A DNA stretch of 64,000 nucleotides from CAWFQB01 sp965277875 (GCA_965277875.1 CBDIDV010000002.1:1302001-1366000); one strand, 5' to 3'; shown: positions 16,029 through 24,697, counted from the first letter of the stretch. Program-made: numbers and translations. Notes: a model not told the origin generated them from the sequence alone.

Positions 16029-17249
16029 TCACACAAGCGAACCATAAACAAGCGCCGTTTCACGGGCCATGTTCTGATAAGAGTGACGCTCCGCATACTT
16101 CAGCGCGGCCTGCTGCAAAGATGCGCGTCGTGCCGCGTCCTCCAGCACAGCAAGGACATGCGCCGCAAGAGCCGCGGCATTGCCGGTCGCAAACAAATCC
16201 AGGCAGCCGGGGAAATCGCGCGCCAAAGTCTTGTGCGGCGCAATATCCGAGGCGACGATGGCCCGCCCATACGCCAGCAGATTCGCCAGCGACCCCGACC
16301 CCGACGACTGTACAAACGGCGCAATCGCCACATCAGCAGCCGCCATCACGACGGGTATCTGCGCTTCGTCCAGGTAGCCCGTGATATGCACGCGCGCCTT
16401 CAGTCCCATTGTGGTGATCCGGGCTTGCAGGCTGGCGACATAATCGGTATGATCCTGGGGGTGCTGATCGCCTGCCAGAAGCAGCGTCACATCGGCAGGC
16501 AGCGCGTTCAGCGCGTCAAGCGCGACAGCATGACCTTTTTTGGCGGACAGAAACCCGAACAGCAGGACGACGCGCCTGCCTTCCAGACCCAGCGCGCGCT
16601 TCGCCTCCTCCATCCCCGGCATCGGGGCGGCAGTCGGAATCGCGTGCGTGACAATGTGAACGCGCTCCGGTCTGGCCCCCAGGGTGAGCAGTTGTTCCCG
16701 GTCGCCTTCGGTATGCACGATCAGGGCGCGTATATTCGGGTGCAAAAAATTGTGCCGATTGGTCAGCGCCAGAGCCTGCCGCACAACGACATTCGCAGAC
16801 GCTCCCGGCTGCGCGATCTCATGCACGGTCAGGACGACCGGAACCCTGACCGCCTCCAGAAACGCGCGGGCATGGTTCTTATGCGGCGCAACGCCGCCGA
16901 AGAAAAAATACTGGTGCTGCACATGGGCTATGTCGGCCTGTTCCGTACTCATCCGCTCGCCAAGCGTCCGATATAGCCGTTCCCCGGCCCCAAAACTCCG
17001 TATCGCCTGCAACGCGCCTTCATTCGTCCGCGCTGCGGGCGACTGCACGATCCGCATAGCGGCTATTTCGGGCAGACCGCGCAGGGCGTCAGTCAGCAGG
17101 GCCGTGTAATCACGTATGCCGCAGCGCGCCTCGCCGGATGTAAACATCGCCACGCGTATTTTGCTGTCCGTGTTTACATTCGGTTCCGGTTCCCGCGCCG
17201 TTCGCCCCGGCTCCTGTGCGCCGCGCGTCTGCGCGTCTGCGCTGTTCAC
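16029..17249 (-). CDS. GT4-family glycosyltransferase
   Basis: A second GT-B glycosyltransferase, 406 residues. It has IRVAMFTSGEARCGIRDYTA at the start of the Rossmann core, AHVQHQYFFFGG, and a VVLTVHEIAQPG strand. The C-domain shows VVLLFGFLSAKKGHAVALDA, GYLDEAQIPVVMAAADVAIAP and SSGSGSLANLLAYGRAIVASD. The usual acidic pair of the donor site is partly replaced by the SSGSGSLANL segment, as in some GT4 subfamilies. It starts with GTG directly after the TAG of the PfkB gene with no gap, so translational coupling is likely. Substrate unknown. Confidence 0.9.
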   Translation of the reverse strand: MNSADAQTRGAQEPGRTAREPEPNVNTDSKIRVAMFTSGEARCGIRDYTALLTDALRGLPEIAAMRIVQSPAARTNEGALQAIRSFGAGERLYRTLGERMSTEQADIAHVQHQYFFFGGVAPHKNHARAFLEAVRVPVVLTVHEIAQPGASANVVVRQALALTNRHNFLHPNIRALIVHTEGDREQLLTLGARPERVHIVTHAIPTAAPMPGMEEAKRALGLEGRRVVLLFGFLSAKKGHAVALDALNALPADVTLLLAGDQHPQDHTDYVASLQARITTMGLKARVHITGYLDEAQIPVVMAAADVAIAPFVQSSGSGSLANLLAYGRAIVASDIAPHKTLARDFPGCLDLFATGNAAALAAHVLAVLEDAARRASLQQAALKYAERHSYQNMARETALVYGSLV

Positions 17250-18167
17250 CTAAACGCCCCCGCCGACACGCTGCATTAAGGTTTGCGCCTGCTCCAGACT
17301 GCCGATGCCCACCGTTGTCCCCAGCGCACTTACGCACATCGCGCCAACCGCTGTCGCCAGCCTTGCGCACGCTTCCAGATCCCAGCCCTGAACTTCGCCT
17401 GCAAGAAACCCGGCCACATACGCGTCCCCCGCCCCGTTCGCATCCACGACCGGGACCGAAAGCGCAGGCACAATCAAACGCTCGCCATGTGTACTGTAAA
17501 CGCGCGAACCCTGCGCTCCCATCTTCAGCGCCACGACTTTTGCGCCCCCGTCCAGAAAGCAGCGCGCTATATCATCGGGCGTACTGCAATGGGGCGCGAG
17601 CATCTGCGCTTCCTCGTAACTCGGCAGAAAGTAATCGGTGTAGGGCAGACAGGGCGCGATGTTCGCCATCCATTGCCCGGTCGGATCGTGGGCCGTATCC
17701 AGCGAAGTCAAGACTCCCGCCGCCTGCGCCTGCTGAAACAGCAGGGCCAGAGGTTTGCCATCCAAGGCGGGCAAAATCAGCATATTTCCGGCATGAACAA
17801 TTTTGCTTTGCCGCACACGCTCTCTGTCTACATCGTCGAGGCATAATGTGCCGTTCGCGCCGACATAATGCAGGAAGCTGCGCTCGCCGTCCGCATGGGC
17901 CAGTACAAATGTGGCGGATGTGGCCGTATTCGGGTCGCGCCGTATGCCGCCCGCATCCAGTCCGGCCTGCTCAAAACGCCTGACAAGGTAATCTCCCAGC
18001 CCGTCCATGCCTACCTTGCCGATGATCGCGGTCTGTACGCCCAGCGCAGCCAGTCCCATGCCCGTATTGGCCGCGCCGCCGCCCGAATGCAGTTCCATAC
18101 GCTCGACGAACGCCAGCTTGCCACGCGCCGGCAGCGCGTCAATCGGCCTGCCCACGACATCCGCCAC
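17250..18167 (-). CDS. PfkB-family carbohydrate/nucleoside kinase (start region disrupted)
   Basis: A ribokinase-like sugar kinase. It shows SGGGAANTGMGLAALG and the ATP/anion-hole motif VVDANGAGDAYVAGFLAGE near the C-terminus. The first canonical start in frame is the GTG at 18167, giving 305 residues. Family-typical sequence continues upstream of it in the same frame (VAQVTCVGGLVADVVG, from 18197 down), so the real N-terminus is probably longer. No ATG, GTG or TTG exists between 18167 and the upstream in-frame stop at 18257. ATC codons at 18203 and 18200, behind a GGAG, are the only placed candidates. A dispersed inverted repeat begins at 18221 and seems to have replaced the original start. 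The gene abuts a GT4 gene. Confidence 0.85.
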   Translation of the reverse strand: MADVVGRPIDALPARGKLAFVERMELHSGGGAANTGMGLAALGVQTAIIGKVGMDGLGDYLVRRFEQAGLDAGGIRRDPNTATSATFVLAHADGERSFLHYVGANGTLCLDDVDRERVRQSKIVHAGNMLILPALDGKPLALLFQQAQAAGVLTSLDTAHDPTGQWMANIAPCLPYTDYFLPSYEEAQMLAPHCSTPDDIARCFLDGGAKVVALKMGAQGSRVYSTHGERLIVPALSVPVVDANGAGDAYVAGFLAGEVQGWDLEACARLATAVGAMCVSALGTTVGIGSLEQAQTLMQRVGGGV

Positions 18168-18220
18168 CAGCCCCCCGACACACGTTACTTGCGCTACGAT
18201 GATAGCTTCTCCAATCCATA

Positions 18221-18382
18221 GACAGGATGAACAGGATTTCTCTTCAGTTTCATTTCAGTTTCATTGAACAAGGGCCACATCCTGATTGTGACGGATGACC
18301 TGATTGTGATGGATGAAATGCAGAATACTTTGTATGCTTCGCGAGAAATCCTGTCAACCCTGAAAATCCTGTTAATCCTGTC
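18221..18382. repeat. Inverted repeat, ACAGGATTAACAGGATT family
   Basis: The left arm 18221-18238 and right arm 18365-18382 match as inverted repeats in 17 of 18 bases. The right side carries a further AATCCTGTC unit near 18348. Total span is about 160 bp. It separates the PfkB gene from the upstream membrane protein gene, provides the last residues and stop codon of the latter, and abuts the damaged start of the former. Confidence 0.85.
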
Positions 18383-19220
18383 TGGATTTTTTCATGTCTT
18401 TGATCTTGAATTTTTCGTCCGGGACGACAGCCTCGACGGGCAGCGGGGGAGGCAGGACGGCATACTGTACGAGCAGGGCGCGCGTGGCAAGCGTCAGCAT
18501 CAAGGCGGCGACGACAGGCCAGACGACCGCGAGCAGTACGCCCGTGACGCCGCAGAGCGCGGTCAGGGCGAGCAGGGCAGCCAGCAGGCCAACCGCGAAA
18601 ACCGGTCGCCCCAACATGAGAAAAAACGCCCGGCGCAGCACGGCCAATGTGCCGCGCCGGGCGGGCTTGTCCGGCTCATCGAAGATGCCCGCTTCCTGCG
18701 CGATCAGCAGGGGGAAATGATAGATCGCCATTAGTGCCCACATCGCCAGCAGATACACGCACAGCAGCATGGCCGCCAGTCCCGCCACATTTCCTGTCCG
18801 CGCATAAAACCAGATGTTGACGACGAGCGCGGCCACTATCAGGGTGTCACAAACCGCAAGACGCAGACTGTGCGGGTACAGGCGCAGCGCGCCCTGCCAG
18901 AACGCGCCATAGGAAAGTTCGTCCCGCGTGGCGATCTGATGCGCCACGCCGAACGCCCCGCCCACAGGCAGGGAAAGCACGGCGAGCAGGGCAAGCGCGG
19001 CGAACAGCAGATGCGCCCAGGCGGGGGCCGAACGCGGAACCAGCCGCTCCAGCCACAGCGCCATACTTAGCAGGATTGTCGTGGTCAGGCTGACGCCCAC
19101 GACAAGGCCCAGCTTGTCCCAGCCGGCTAGCACCGCCTGTTTTAGCGCGCGGCCTAGATCGGCCCGCGTGTCCGACGCTTCAGCCTCGCTTATCGGTTCC
19201 ACAGCAGCGTTCGGCCTCAT
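18372..19220 (-). CDS. Polytopic membrane protein, function unknown
   Basis: A membrane protein of about 282 residues with roughly six hydrophobic helices (LGLVVGVSLTTTILLSMALW, LLFAALALLAVLSLPVGGAF, further helices near residues 120-190, and two in the last third). The layout loosely resembles DUF624/YesL-type proteins, but I do not claim the family. The start is uncertain: the ATG at 19220 is used, and ATG 19289 or a start near 19337 is also open. The C-terminus (KKSRQD) and stop codon lie inside the dispersed repeat at 18221-18382, so the original end may have been altered. It follows the AAA ATPase gene on the same strand. Confidence 0.65.
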   Translation of the reverse strand: MRPNAAVEPISEAEASDTRADLGRALKQAVLAGWDKLGLVVGVSLTTTILLSMALWLERLVPRSAPAWAHLLFAALALLAVLSLPVGGAFGVAHQIATRDELSYGAFWQGALRLYPHSLRLAVCDTLIVAALVVNIWFYARTGNVAGLAAMLLCVYLLAMWALMAIYHFPLLIAQEAGIFDEPDKPARRGTLAVLRRAFFLMLGRPVFAVGLLAALLALTALCGVTGVLLAVVWPVVAALMLTLATRALLVQYAVLPPPLPVEAVVPDEKFKIKDMKKSRQD

Positions 19221-19336
19221 ATCAGCGCGTGTCCATTCGCCGCATATTCCGCCCCGTTCATGTCTGCCCCCACTGAAACTACTCCTCATCTTAACCTGTG
19301 CAGGACCTGTGCAGGCTTCCACCACTTGCAAGGTCA

Positions 19337-20659
19337 CTACCCGCGTTCACGACGCAGGCCAATCGGCGCGGCGTCCGGCGTGATGAAATCGCCCAGCGCG
19401 TCCGGGTCTTTTACCTGCTGCAAATAGGCGCGCAGTTCCTCGACCTGGCTCAATACCGCAGATGCAAACCGCGCGTCCAGAGCGTCCGTTCCCTCCTGCG
19501 CCTGCCTGAGCGCGGCGGAAACAAACACCTCTTTCAGATACGCGGGCGTAAAACCCTCGGTGCGCTCGGCCACCTGCTGCGCCAATACAGCCGTGTTCAG
19601 GTCAGGCGTCATCTGCGCGGCCAGGGACGAGCGCGACAGCAGGCGCGCGCAGTATTCGCGCCGCTCGGCAAGAGCCGGCAGGCCGATGTGAAACACGCGG
19701 TCGAAGCGGCTGGGGCGTTTGAGCAGGGCCTCGTCAATCCTGCCCGGATGGTTGCTGGATGCGATGATGAGCAGGCCGTTGTTATTTTTGAAACCGTCCA
19801 GTTCGTTCAAAAACTGGCTGCGGTTGGACGGGTTGACCATGCCGTCAATATCTTCAAAAGCCAGGATACAGGGGGCAAGTTTACGGGCGCGCTCGAAAAT
19901 CGCATGTACCGCGCCCTGATTATTGGTACGCGAATCGGACTCCAGATCGCGCACATACAGGAACGGCAGGTCGGGCAGGGACGCAGCGGCAGCTTTGCAC
20001 AACATGGTTTTGCCGGTTCCGGGCGGGCCGACAAGCAGCAAGCCGCGCCGCCACGCAAAGCCCAGCGTGTCGTAGGCGCGGCGATAACGCACAAAGCCTT
20101 CCACGGCCTCACGCACACCCGACAACACGTTCGCGGGCAGGATGATGTCGTCCCACGTCACGCCGCCGATCTCGGCATCAATGTCGGGCGCGCTCTCCCA
20201 CAGCCGGGAATAGGCCAGACTGCGCCCTTCGGGACGGATAGTGAAATCTTCCAGTGTGTTGCCGAACGCGATGAGTTGTGCCTCGTCGCTGCAAGCGACG
20301 ATTGCGGCGTTTTGGCTGCGCCAACCGGGCGCAAGGGCCACCTCAAAGGATGCCCCCCGCCACTCCATTGCATACCAGCCGATGTAGAAATTTGCCTCGC
20401 CCCGATGCAGCGTAATGCCTCCGCCGGCCAGAAGGCTGTGGCAATTCGTTGTTTGCTGCCGAAAAAACTTCAGCATCTGCATACGATCCAAGCCTGTCAG
20501 CAGCGTGTATACGCCGGGACGATGCTGACGAATACGACACATAATCAAGTGCGGGGTGAAGACACCCTCGTTGCCGCTGGCTTCCAGACAGGCATTGATG
20601 GCCGCGCCGCGCCAATCGCCGTTGTTTCCAAAATCATCTGTAGAATCAAGAGAGGTCAT
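19337..20659 (-). CDS. BCS1-like AAA ATPase
   Basis: A 440-residue protein with an N-terminal domain of about 180 residues and one AAA module. Walker A is GLLLVGPPGTGKTMLCKAA. Walker B ends ILAFEDIDG, the EDID form typical of BCS1-like AAA proteins. The second region of homology contains SSNHPGRIDEALLKRPSRFD with its arginine pair. The N-domain (TPHLIMCRIRQHRPGVYTLL, and a WYAMEWRG strand) may bind a substrate. The ATG at 20659 is preceded at 6 bases by a -10 box, so it is probably the transcription start itself. It appears to be the first gene of the long minus-strand operon. Substrate unknown. Confidence 0.88.
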   Translation of the reverse strand: MTSLDSTDDFGNNGDWRGAAINACLEASGNEGVFTPHLIMCRIRQHRPGVYTLLTGLDRMQMLKFFRQQTTNCHSLLAGGGITLHRGEANFYIGWYAMEWRGASFEVALAPGWRSQNAAIVACSDEAQLIAFGNTLEDFTIRPEGRSLAYSRLWESAPDIDAEIGGVTWDDIILPANVLSGVREAVEGFVRYRRAYDTLGFAWRRGLLLVGPPGTGKTMLCKAAAASLPDLPFLYVRDLESDSRTNNQGAVHAIFERARKLAPCILAFEDIDGMVNPSNRSQFLNELDGFKNNNGLLIIASSNHPGRIDEALLKRPSRFDRVFHIGLPALAERREYCARLLSRSSLAAQMTPDLNTAVLAQQVAERTEGFTPAYLKEVFVSAALRQAQEGTDALDARFASAVLSQVEELRAYLQQVKDPDALGDFITPDAAPIGLRRERG

Positions 20660-20694
20660 GTGTTGATTATGCCCCACCCTGCGCCGCCTGTCAA
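20660..20694 (-). promoter_or_regulatory. Sigma70-type promoter of the AAA ATPase operon (leaderless)
   Basis: On the minus strand a perfect -35 TTGACA (20694-20689) and a -10 CATAAT (20671-20666) are separated by 17 bases. Only six bases (20665-20660) lie between the -10 box and the ATG at 20659. Transcription would start at or next to the A of the start codon. Confidence 0.75.
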
Positions 20695-21129
20695 GCCGTA
20701 AACTCTCGGAATAGGGCGGACGCATCTAAAACTATCAGTGACTATCAAACCCCGGATTTTGGGCCTTCAATCCTGCTGCAAGTGCGCGAAACATCTGTAC
20801 TCCGCTCTTTTGCATTTATTTTGCACTTTTTTATTTTGCACTTGTGAAATGGTTGAGCAAGCGAATACTTTGTGCCGACTGCATCGCGTGGGGGAAAGTA
20901 TCCGCAGATGTCACTCAATGAACAAGGCGCTTCAAACGAATATAGCAGCGAACACATCGAGAGGTGTTTGCCTTGCTCAAGATCCATGATATGTACTATC
21001 CCGTATGTCCTATCCGCAGCATTGAGAGGAGAAATTCAGCGTCAAAAGTTATTCGCGTCGGCAGGACTGTCAGCCTGGTATAGCGAATCAACGAACGACA
21101 AAACTCTTTCTCGCATCAGGAGATTACTT
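20695..21129. other. Intergenic region between divergent AAA ATPase and RidA genes
   Basis: This gap, about 435 bases beyond the AAA promoter, holds no gene I can support. An A/T-rich patch has three TTTTGCA copies at 20808-20814, 20819-20825 and 20834-20840, which may be regulatory. The RidA frame is open upstream to 20872, but those residues have no family resemblance. AGGAGA just before 21130 is the RidA ribosome binding site. Confidence 0.5.
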
Positions 21130-21522
21130 ATGGACAAGCAGACAAACAAAACAGCCGTTCACTCCGGTTCGCCCGTTGCCGGTTCTCCCTACTCGCCCGG
21201 CATTATTGCGGGCGGCATGATCTACGTATCCGGTCAGGTTCCCATGAAGCCCGACACGAAAGAAGTGATACGCGACGATTTCGAGGCTGCCGTGCATCAG
21301 TGCATCCTCAATGTCGAACGAATTCTGAAAGCGGCGGGTTCCGACCTCGAACACTGCGTAAAAATGGTCGTCTTTCTATCCGACATGAACAATTTCGCCC
21401 GATTGAACGCTGTTTACGGTCAATACTTCGGCGACATCAAGCCTGCCCGAAGTTGTGTTCAAGTCGCCCGCTTGCCACTCGACGTTGATGTTGAGATTGA
21501 GGCCATTGCCCTCATGCCGTAG
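21130..21522 (+). CDS. RidA/YjgF/UK114-family protein
   Basis: RidA proteins hydrolyse reactive enamine/imine intermediates released by PLP enzymes, or act as other small-molecule hydrolases, in the cytoplasm as trimers. The 130-residue frame shows the family landmarks SPYSPGIIAGGMIYVSGQVP, DFEAAVHQCILNVERILKAAG, and the conserved arginine and closing strand in KPARSCVQVARLPLDVDVEIEAIA. The ATG at 21130 has a good AGGAGA ribosome binding site at the right distance. It is convergent with the metallo-hydrolase gene, with a shared hairpin between them. Confidence 0.95.
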   Translation: MDKQTNKTAVHSGSPVAGSPYSPGIIAGGMIYVSGQVPMKPDTKEVIRDDFEAAVHQCILNVERILKAAGSDLEHCVKMVVFLSDMNNFARLNAVYGQYFGDIKPARSCVQVARLPLDVDVEIEAIALMP

Positions 21523-21583
21523 TAGAAACAGATTGATAGATACATCTCGCCACGCTAAACCAACGTCACTCCCAAACATGAGA

Positions 21584-21613
21584 ACGGGCAGGCGCATCCA
21601 AGCGCCTGCCCGT
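21584..21613. terminator. Bidirectional terminator-like hairpin
   Basis: A perfect 12-bp GC-rich stem (21584-21595 with 21602-21613) and 6-base loop stands between the convergent RidA and MBL hydrolase genes. There is no long U-tract on either side, so it may need help from Rho. Confidence 0.7.
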
Positions 21614-21654
21614 CCTTGAACCCCTCAGTCATGTATTGACCTGCAGCTATTGGC

Positions 21655-22491
21655 CTACAGCAACGCCAACTGCACGGCCTGCTTGCATGGCGACCAGGAC
21701 ACACTGGGCTGATCGTGCAATGCGGCCTCTAAAGAAAATGGTACGCGTGTCTGCTGTGCCACGCGCTGCTGTACGCTGCGCTTAGCCAGCGCAGGGGAGT
21801 TGTTGACGCGCGAGATGTGCGCCAGCCATACGCTCAACGCGCCCCTCGCTTCCAGCCGCTCGGCCAGCAGGTCAGCACACGACACATTGGATAAATGGCC
21901 CGTGTCAGACGCCACGCGTACTTTGCGATGCTCCGGGTATGGCCCGCGCCGCAGCCAATCCAGATCATGGTTTGCTTCCACGACTGCCAGGTCTGCATCG
22001 CGGATGGCTTCCCTGATCGCTTCCGTCACACAGCCGGTGTCGGTGAAGTACGTAATCTGGGTTGCGCCGATATTCAGCACATACCCCACGGGTTCCGCCG
22101 CATCGTGGCTGACTGCAAAGGAACGGATACCGATGCACCCGATGGCTGTCGTACCGCCCGTATCAAGTTCCTTTGCCATGAACGGAAGCGCGTCCCGCTG
22201 CGTGTACGCCTGAAATGTCGCCGTATTCGCAACAATAGGTGTGCCATGCCGACGTGCCAGACCGCCCGCCCCGCAGCTATGATCGCTGTGTTCATGCGTA
22301 AGCAAAATACCGTGCAGTTCGCTCGCCGCAACGCCTTTTTTCGCCAGCGCATTTGCCAGCGCGCGAACCGTCAAGCCCGCGTCAATCAAGATGTTGGTGT
22401 CGCCTGCCCGTACCAGCATCGCATTGCCGCTGCTGCCGCTGGCAAGGGAATGCACCTGTATGGAAGTTGAACTACGCGAAGCTCTAATCAT
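21655..22491 (-). CDS. MBL-fold metallo-hydrolase (YycJ/WalJ family)
   Basis: This 278-residue protein has the beta-lactamase fold with ligands THEHSDH, the SHDAAEPVGY strand and SDTGHLSN, and an opening HSLASGSSGNAMLV that is characteristic of the YycJ/WalJ branch. Members are predicted or shown to be DNA nucleases; in Firmicutes yycJ sits with the WalKR system, which is not present here. It lies 62 bases downstream of ftsY on the same strand and is probably cotranscribed with it. Confidence 0.9.
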   Translation of the reverse strand: MIRASRSSTSIQVHSLASGSSGNAMLVRAGDTNILIDAGLTVRALANALAKKGVAASELHGILLTHEHSDHSCGAGGLARRHGTPIVANTATFQAYTQRDALPFMAKELDTGGTTAIGCIGIRSFAVSHDAAEPVGYVLNIGATQITYFTDTGCVTEAIREAIRDADLAVVEANHDLDWLRRGPYPEHRKVRVASDTGHLSNVSCADLLAERLEARGALSVWLAHISRVNNSPALAKRSVQQRVAQQTRVPFSLEAALHDQPSVSWSPCKQAVQLALL

Positions 22492-22553
22492 GTTTATTCA
22501 TAAATACATTTGCCCACAAATACACTGCCCACACCGCGTCGCACAAGCGGCGT

Positions 22554-23459
22554 CTATTGCAGCAGACTCTCGACGAACTTACCCGGATCGAAGACATCCA
22601 GGTCTTCCAGCTTTTCGCCCGTGCCGACAAGTTTGATGGGTAATTTTAGTTCATCTGCAATCGAGATCACGATGCCGCCGCGCGCCGTGCCGTCTAATTT
22701 TGCAAGAGCAATGCCGGTCAGTGGAACCGCATTCAGGAACTGCTTGGCCTGACTGACGCCGTTCTGCCCTGTCGTCGCGTCCAGCACAAGCAGTACCTCA
22801 TCGGGAGGACGGCCCAATTCCCGCTCCGTGATGCGGTTGATCTTCCGTAGCTCTTCCATCAAGTGGTTACGATTGTGCAGCCGCCCCGCCGTATCGGCGA
22901 TGACATAGTCGGCGTGGCGCGCGCGCGCCGCTTTGATCGCGTCGAAAATTACGGCGGAAGGGTCTGCGCCCTCCTTGTGCCGTACCATCTCTGAATGTGT
23001 GCGTTGCGCCCAAATCTCAAGTTGGTCAATGGCTGCTGCTCGAAACGTATCCCCCGCCGCCAGTATCACCTTCTTATGCTGCTTGTGCAGGCGATAAGTC
23101 AGTTTGCCGATAGTCGTAGTTTTGCCTACCCCATTTACGCCGACGATCAAATACAATGTGGGCGACGCGTGGGCCACGACCAGTTTGTTGCCGTCCGGCC
23201 CCGCCCCGGCTTCCAGAACCGTGACAAGCCGCGCCTTCAATCGGGCAAGAGCCTGCCCGATATTTTGCAGCCGCTCGTCCTGCACCGCGCCGCGCAATTC
23301 TTCCAGAACCATCTGGGTAGTATGAACATTGACATCGGCCTGTATCAGCAGGACTTCCAGTTCCTCAAACAGATCCTCGTCAATCCGCCCACGCCCCGTT
23401 ACGATCTCGTCAATCTTTTGCGCGATCTTCTTAAAGGGATTGCTGAATCCAAGCTGCAT
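22554..23459 (-). CDS. ftsY: Signal recognition particle receptor
   Basis: FtsY is the SRP-family GTPase that docks SRP-ribosome complexes at the membrane. The N domain (NPFKKIAQKIDEIVTGRGRI, FEELEVLLIQADVNV) is followed by the G domain: G1 VGVNGVGKTTTIGKLTYRL, DTFRAAAIDQLEIW, DTAGRLHNRNHLMEEL and LAKLDGTARGGIVISI, with the C-terminal GTGEKLEDLDVFDPGKFVE. The 301-residue form starting at the ATG at 23459 (MQLGFSNPFKK) has almost no acidic A domain, as in several phyla. The 11 codons upstream are not FtsY-like. Upstream are three GTATAC palindromes. Confidence 0.97.
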   Translation of the reverse strand: MQLGFSNPFKKIAQKIDEIVTGRGRIDEDLFEELEVLLIQADVNVHTTQMVLEELRGAVQDERLQNIGQALARLKARLVTVLEAGAGPDGNKLVVAHASPTLYLIVGVNGVGKTTTIGKLTYRLHKQHKKVILAAGDTFRAAAIDQLEIWAQRTHSEMVRHKEGADPSAVIFDAIKAARARHADYVIADTAGRLHNRNHLMEELRKINRITERELGRPPDEVLLVLDATTGQNGVSQAKQFLNAVPLTGIALAKLDGTARGGIVISIADELKLPIKLVGTGEKLEDLDVFDPGKFVESLLQ

Positions 23460-23539
23460 TCGAGACACCTTTTCTGTGGAAAACAAGCACATCGCAAAGC
23501 AGTTGTACGCTGTATCTTAGTTGCACTCTATACATTGTA

Positions 23540-23568
23540 GTATACAATTGTAGTATACAGTAGTATAC
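23540..23568. promoter_or_regulatory. Triple GTATAC palindromic element upstream of ftsY
   Basis: GTATAC occurs at 23540-23545, 23553-23558 and 23563-23568, each preceded by TA or TTGTA, in an A/T-rich stretch 81-109 bases upstream of the ftsY ATG. Repeated short palindromes near one face of the helix suggest an operator or promoter element. Confidence 0.45.
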
Positions 23569-23687
23569 ACTGTTTGCCGGTCACGCTCATGCGCGGTTCT
23601 TGAAGTTCATGCCATGAGGGACGCTTTATGAGGAACTTGCTCCGAGGAAAGATTGTCCGACACAGCAAGTTCGGCCACGTCCTCAAG

Positions 23688-24653
23688 TCAGCCCTGCACT
23701 TTTTCAAATGCCAGTCGGGAGAGTTCACGAGCGCACAAAAACATGGCAACTGCCGCCGAAAAGAGGATCACCAGTCGCCCCTGTAAATGCGCCAGCAGCA
23801 CACCGCCGCAGAACCCGCCGACCAACCCCGCTACCACCGCAGGCGTTCGATACAGCGTATCTACCAGGCCGCGCCTGCCATAAGCAAAAGCGGGGAGCGC
23901 GGACGCGAGCGCGATCACCAGCACAGACAGCGACACGGCGGGCGCGGCGTAACTCCCGTCCAGAGTCCGCAGTCCGGTTCCGAAGTACAGCACAGGCACA
24001 AGCAGCGCGCCGCTCGTCAGACCCAAAAGCTGCGTGACCGCGCCGGTTCCCACCCCCATCAGCAGCAGGAATACAGGGGAACTCCAGTTGGCGAGGTTAG
24101 GTTGTGCGGCAAACAGGCCACTCGTATGCGCCACCTGCACCACGACTACCATCCCCAGCGCGATCCCTATCCCCTGTGACGTTCGCCGCCAGACCTGCCC
24201 CTGCACTTTTTTGGAAACTCCGGCCATCAGTATCGCGCCGACAATAGCCCCCGCCACCAGCATGACCGCGCTCAACACGTAGCCCGGAGGCGTCGCGCCG
24301 GAAACATACGCGCCCGCAGACGCTGCCAGAGCCGCCCACATCCCGAAGTTCATGGCCGTCCCCTGCGCTTTTTCCGGGCCAAAGCCGAGCATCCATGTCA
24401 GCATAGGCGCGAACGCCGACTGCGCCCCAAGTCCCGTCAGTCCGCCGATGAGCGCAGTAATCGCGCCGACCGCGAACACCACGACAGACTTGATCGCGCT
24501 CACATTCAGCTGACGCCTGCCGCGCCGCCGGTACGGGTTGTAGCCATTGTTGCCGCTCTCCCCTGTACTGCCGCTCAAAGGCGCGTTCGAGATGGATACA
24601 GGCGGATCAACGCTATTCGCATCGCTGGGTTCTAAATCGGGCGCGGAGGCCAT
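23688..24653 (-). CDS. TauE/SafE-family membrane transporter
   Basis: An inner-membrane protein of about 321 residues in the sulfite exporter TauE/SafE family, whose members move sulfur-containing or other small anions. After an N-terminal hydrophilic segment of about 55 residues there are two homologous halves, AITALIGGLTGLGAQSAFAPML and GTGAVTQLLGLTSGALLVPVL, which carry the family's Gly-rich loops. About eight helices follow the usual pattern. The ATG at 24653 has AGGAA upstream. It lies 45 bases downstream of the MalG-type permease gene. Substrate unknown. Confidence 0.88.
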   Translation of the reverse strand: MASAPDLEPSDANSVDPPVSISNAPLSGSTGESGNNGYNPYRRRGRRQLNVSAIKSVVVFAVGAITALIGGLTGLGAQSAFAPMLTWMLGFGPEKAQGTAMNFGMWAALAASAGAYVSGATPPGYVLSAVMLVAGAIVGAILMAGVSKKVQGQVWRRTSQGIGIALGMVVVVQVAHTSGLFAAQPNLANWSSPVFLLLMGVGTGAVTQLLGLTSGALLVPVLYFGTGLRTLDGSYAAPAVSLSVLVIALASALPAFAYGRRGLVDTLYRTPAVVAGLVGGFCGGVLLAHLQGRLVILFSAAVAMFLCARELSRLAFEKVQG

Positions 24654-24697
24654 GCCATGTTCCTGTCTTTGTGCTGCCAATGTTCAATCTGTCCAGA

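Noticed and set aside
15501..16976. A 491-codon open frame on the plus strand opposite the two GT4 genes
   Set aside because: It has no family motif, is Arg/Gln/His-rich as antisense frames of GC-rich genes are, and spans two well-supported genes and their gap.
19298..20701. A 467-codon plus-strand frame opposite the AAA ATPase
   Set aside because: It mirrors the ATPase gene almost base for base; the minus frame has intact Walker motifs and a promoter.
20872..21129. An 86-residue N-terminal extension of RidA
   Set aside because: RidA proteins are about 130 residues, and the ATG at 21130 has a clear ribosome binding site; the upstream residues are not conserved-looking.
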